Positions 63,171 through 64,000 of a stretch of 64,000 bases of DNA are shown here, one piece after another (the first letter of the stretch is position 1; each line of letters starts with the position of its first letter). The position numbers and the translations under genes were made by a program. The notes below the pieces were generated by a model, which saw only the letters and a list, made by a program, of their open reading frames with translations, searched no databases and was not told the DNA's origin. Where the stretch lies: positions 620,001 through 684,000 of the forward strand of contig NZ_CP137079.1 in NCBI RefSeq assembly GCF_033170155.1, in the 5' to 3' direction. This DNA is from Raineyella sp. W15-4. GTDB taxonomy: Bacteria > Actinomycetota > Actinomycetes > Propionibacteriales > Propionibacteriaceae.

Positions 63171-63557
63171 ATGGCCAAGCTGAGCAACGACGAGCTGATC
63201 GCCGCTTTCAAGGAAATGTCGCTGATCGAGCTCTCCGAGTTCGTGAAGCTGTTCGAGGACACCTTCGAGGTCACCGCTGCCGCCCCGGTCGCCGTGGCCG
63301 CTGCCGCCCCGGCTGCCGCTGCGGAGGCCGCCGCCGAGGAGGAGCAGACCGAGTTCGACGTCGTCCTCGAGGCCGCCGGCGACAAGAAGATCCAGGTCAT
63401 CAAGGAGGTGCGCGCCCTCACCTCCCTCGGCCTGAAGGAGGCCAAGGAGGTCGTGGAGTCCGCCCCCAAGGCCGTCCTGGAGAAGGTCACCAAGGACGCC
63501 GCCGCCGCTGCCAAGGAGAAGCTCGAGGCCGCCGGCGCCACCGTCACTGTCAAGTGA
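63171..63557 (+). CDS. rplL: 50S ribosomal protein L7/L12
   Basis: 128-residue stalk protein. N-terminal dimerisation domain [21 protein letters not shown], an Ala/Glu hinge (~38-60), and the C-terminal factor-binding domain with [30 protein letters not shown] lies ~8 nt upstream of the ATG. It follows rplJ by 78 nt and ends the operon before a strong hairpin. Confidence 0.98.
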   Translation: MAKLSNDELIAAFKEMSLIELSEFVKLFEDTFEVTAAAPVAVAAAAPAAAAEAAAEEEQTEFDVVLEAAGDKKIQVIKEVRALTSLGLKEAKEVVESAPKAVLEKVTKDAAAAAKEKLEAAGATVTVK

Positions 63558-63598
63558 GCACGACCTCGGGGCCCGCGGGTCCCGAGGAGCCGAACCGT

Positions 63599-63635
63599 CC
63601 GGAGGGGCGGGTCCCACAGGGGCCCGCCCCTCCGG
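63599..63635 (+). terminator. Terminator hairpin after rplL
   Basis: CCGGAGGGGCGGG (63599-63611) and CCCGCCCCTCCGG (63623-63635) form a perfect 13-bp stem with an 11-nt loop. No T-run follows. Confidence 0.75.
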
Positions 63636-63775
63636 CGTACGACCGTGCGGATGGCCCCGGGGAGGCGTGCGAGGACGCTCGGGTCTGCTCGGGGAGTCGT
63701 TGCCGGGGCCTCGCCGCGTGCCGAGAGCGGTGGCGAATCCGTGAGCTGCGCAGTGCGCCCGTGTCCCGACGGGCC

Positions 63776-64000
63776 TCAGATCCCGAACCGCGCGGACACC
63801 CCGCGCGCCAGCAGATCGATGCCCAACTCCAGCCGGGCGCGGTCATCCGGTGCCGGCCCCGCGATGACGCCGAGTGCCGCGGCCTGGGCGCGCGACTGTT
63901 CGTTCAGGGTCAGTCCGAGGGTGAGGTGCAGGGCGGTTTCCCCGATCGCCTCGGCATCGGCGGATCCGAGGCCGGCCGCAGTGAGGAGTCGTACGAGAGG
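63776..64000 (-). CDS. TetR/AcrR-family regulator, C-terminal part (5' end outside window)
   Basis: The last 74 codons of a minus-strand gene are visible. The encoded end ETALHLTLGLTLNEQSRA, then RARLELGIDLLARGVSARFGI, is typical of the TetR_C ligand-binding domain (class with FExGLDLLLxG near the terminus, as in tetracycline repressor-like proteins). The DNA-binding part lies beyond the window, so the ligand and target are unknown. It converges on rplL; between them lie the rplL terminator and ~140 nt without recognised features. Confidence 0.7.
   Translation of the reverse strand, partial: PLVRLLTAAGLGSADAEAIGETALHLTLGLTLNEQSRAQAAALGVIAGPAPDDRARLELGIDLLARGVSARFGI

Noticed and set aside
63550-63846. 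98-residue minus-strand frame after rplL
   Set aside because: It overlaps the rplL terminator and the end of the TetR-like gene in another frame; the TetR frame has a clear family C-terminus.

Overview
This is a GC-rich actinobacterial chromosome segment. The gene set (menaquinone pathway, complete 14-subunit nuo operon ending in a polyprenyl diphosphate synthase gene, korAB, UPF0336/MaoC dehydratase pair beside rpmG, the tRNA-Trp-secE-nusG-rplKA-rplJL block, a DUF222/HNH protein) suggests Propionibacteriales, perhaps Propionibacteriaceae. The genus cannot be fixed by reading. No insertion sequence, prophage or CRISPR array was seen; the only element with possible mobile ancestry is the DUF222/HNH gene.

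Layout. 1-7.4 kb: end of an amino acid permease, glpD, and a four-gene siderophore ABC importer whose promoter carries two DtxR/IdeR-type iron boxes. 7.5-17.7 kb: menaquinone genes menA-menE (minus), menC and menD (plus), menG (minus) and an isochorismate synthase (minus), interleaved with a RecB/RNase H-like nuclease and an old yellow enzyme. 18-36.4 kb: a MenJ-like reductase, nuoA-N and a polyprenyl diphosphate synthase that overlaps nuoN, so Complex I and parts of its quinone pathway lie side by side. 36.5-39.6 kb: an ECF-type Co/Ni importer (cbiM(N)QO) ending in an ArsR regulator. 39.6-45 kb (minus): DUF222/HNH protein and an overlapping set of polysaccharide deacetylase, RarD-like permease and M13 peptidase. 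45.1-49.6 kb: korBA (minus) and, divergently, a three-gene set of small NuoB-, NuoC- and NuoI-like proteins. 49.7-53.8 kb: MptB-like mannosyltransferase, 3-hydroxyisobutyryl-CoA hydrolase-like protein, exonuclease III and YajQ. 53.9-63.6 kb: tRNA-Tyr, -Thr, -Met, rpmG, hadAB-like genes, murB, treZ, tRNA-Trp, secE, nusG, rplK, rplA, and rplJ-rplL behind an L10-leader-type attenuator. The window ends in the 3' part of a TetR-family gene.

The most unusual locus is the NuoB/NuoC/NuoI-like trio opposite korAB. It keeps all cysteine ligands for an N2-type and two ferredoxin-type [4Fe-4S] clusters, but has no quinone-site (NuoD), membrane (NuoH) or NADH subunits beside it, while a complete nuo operon lies 13 kb away. 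A plausible but unproven idea is a ferredoxin-linked electron-transfer module that passes electrons from 2-oxoglutarate oxidation to a larger complex. A DtxR-like box lies between the two divergent units. A second theme is leaderless start sites: at eleven genes a TANNNT-type -10 hexamer sits 6-7 nt before the start codon.
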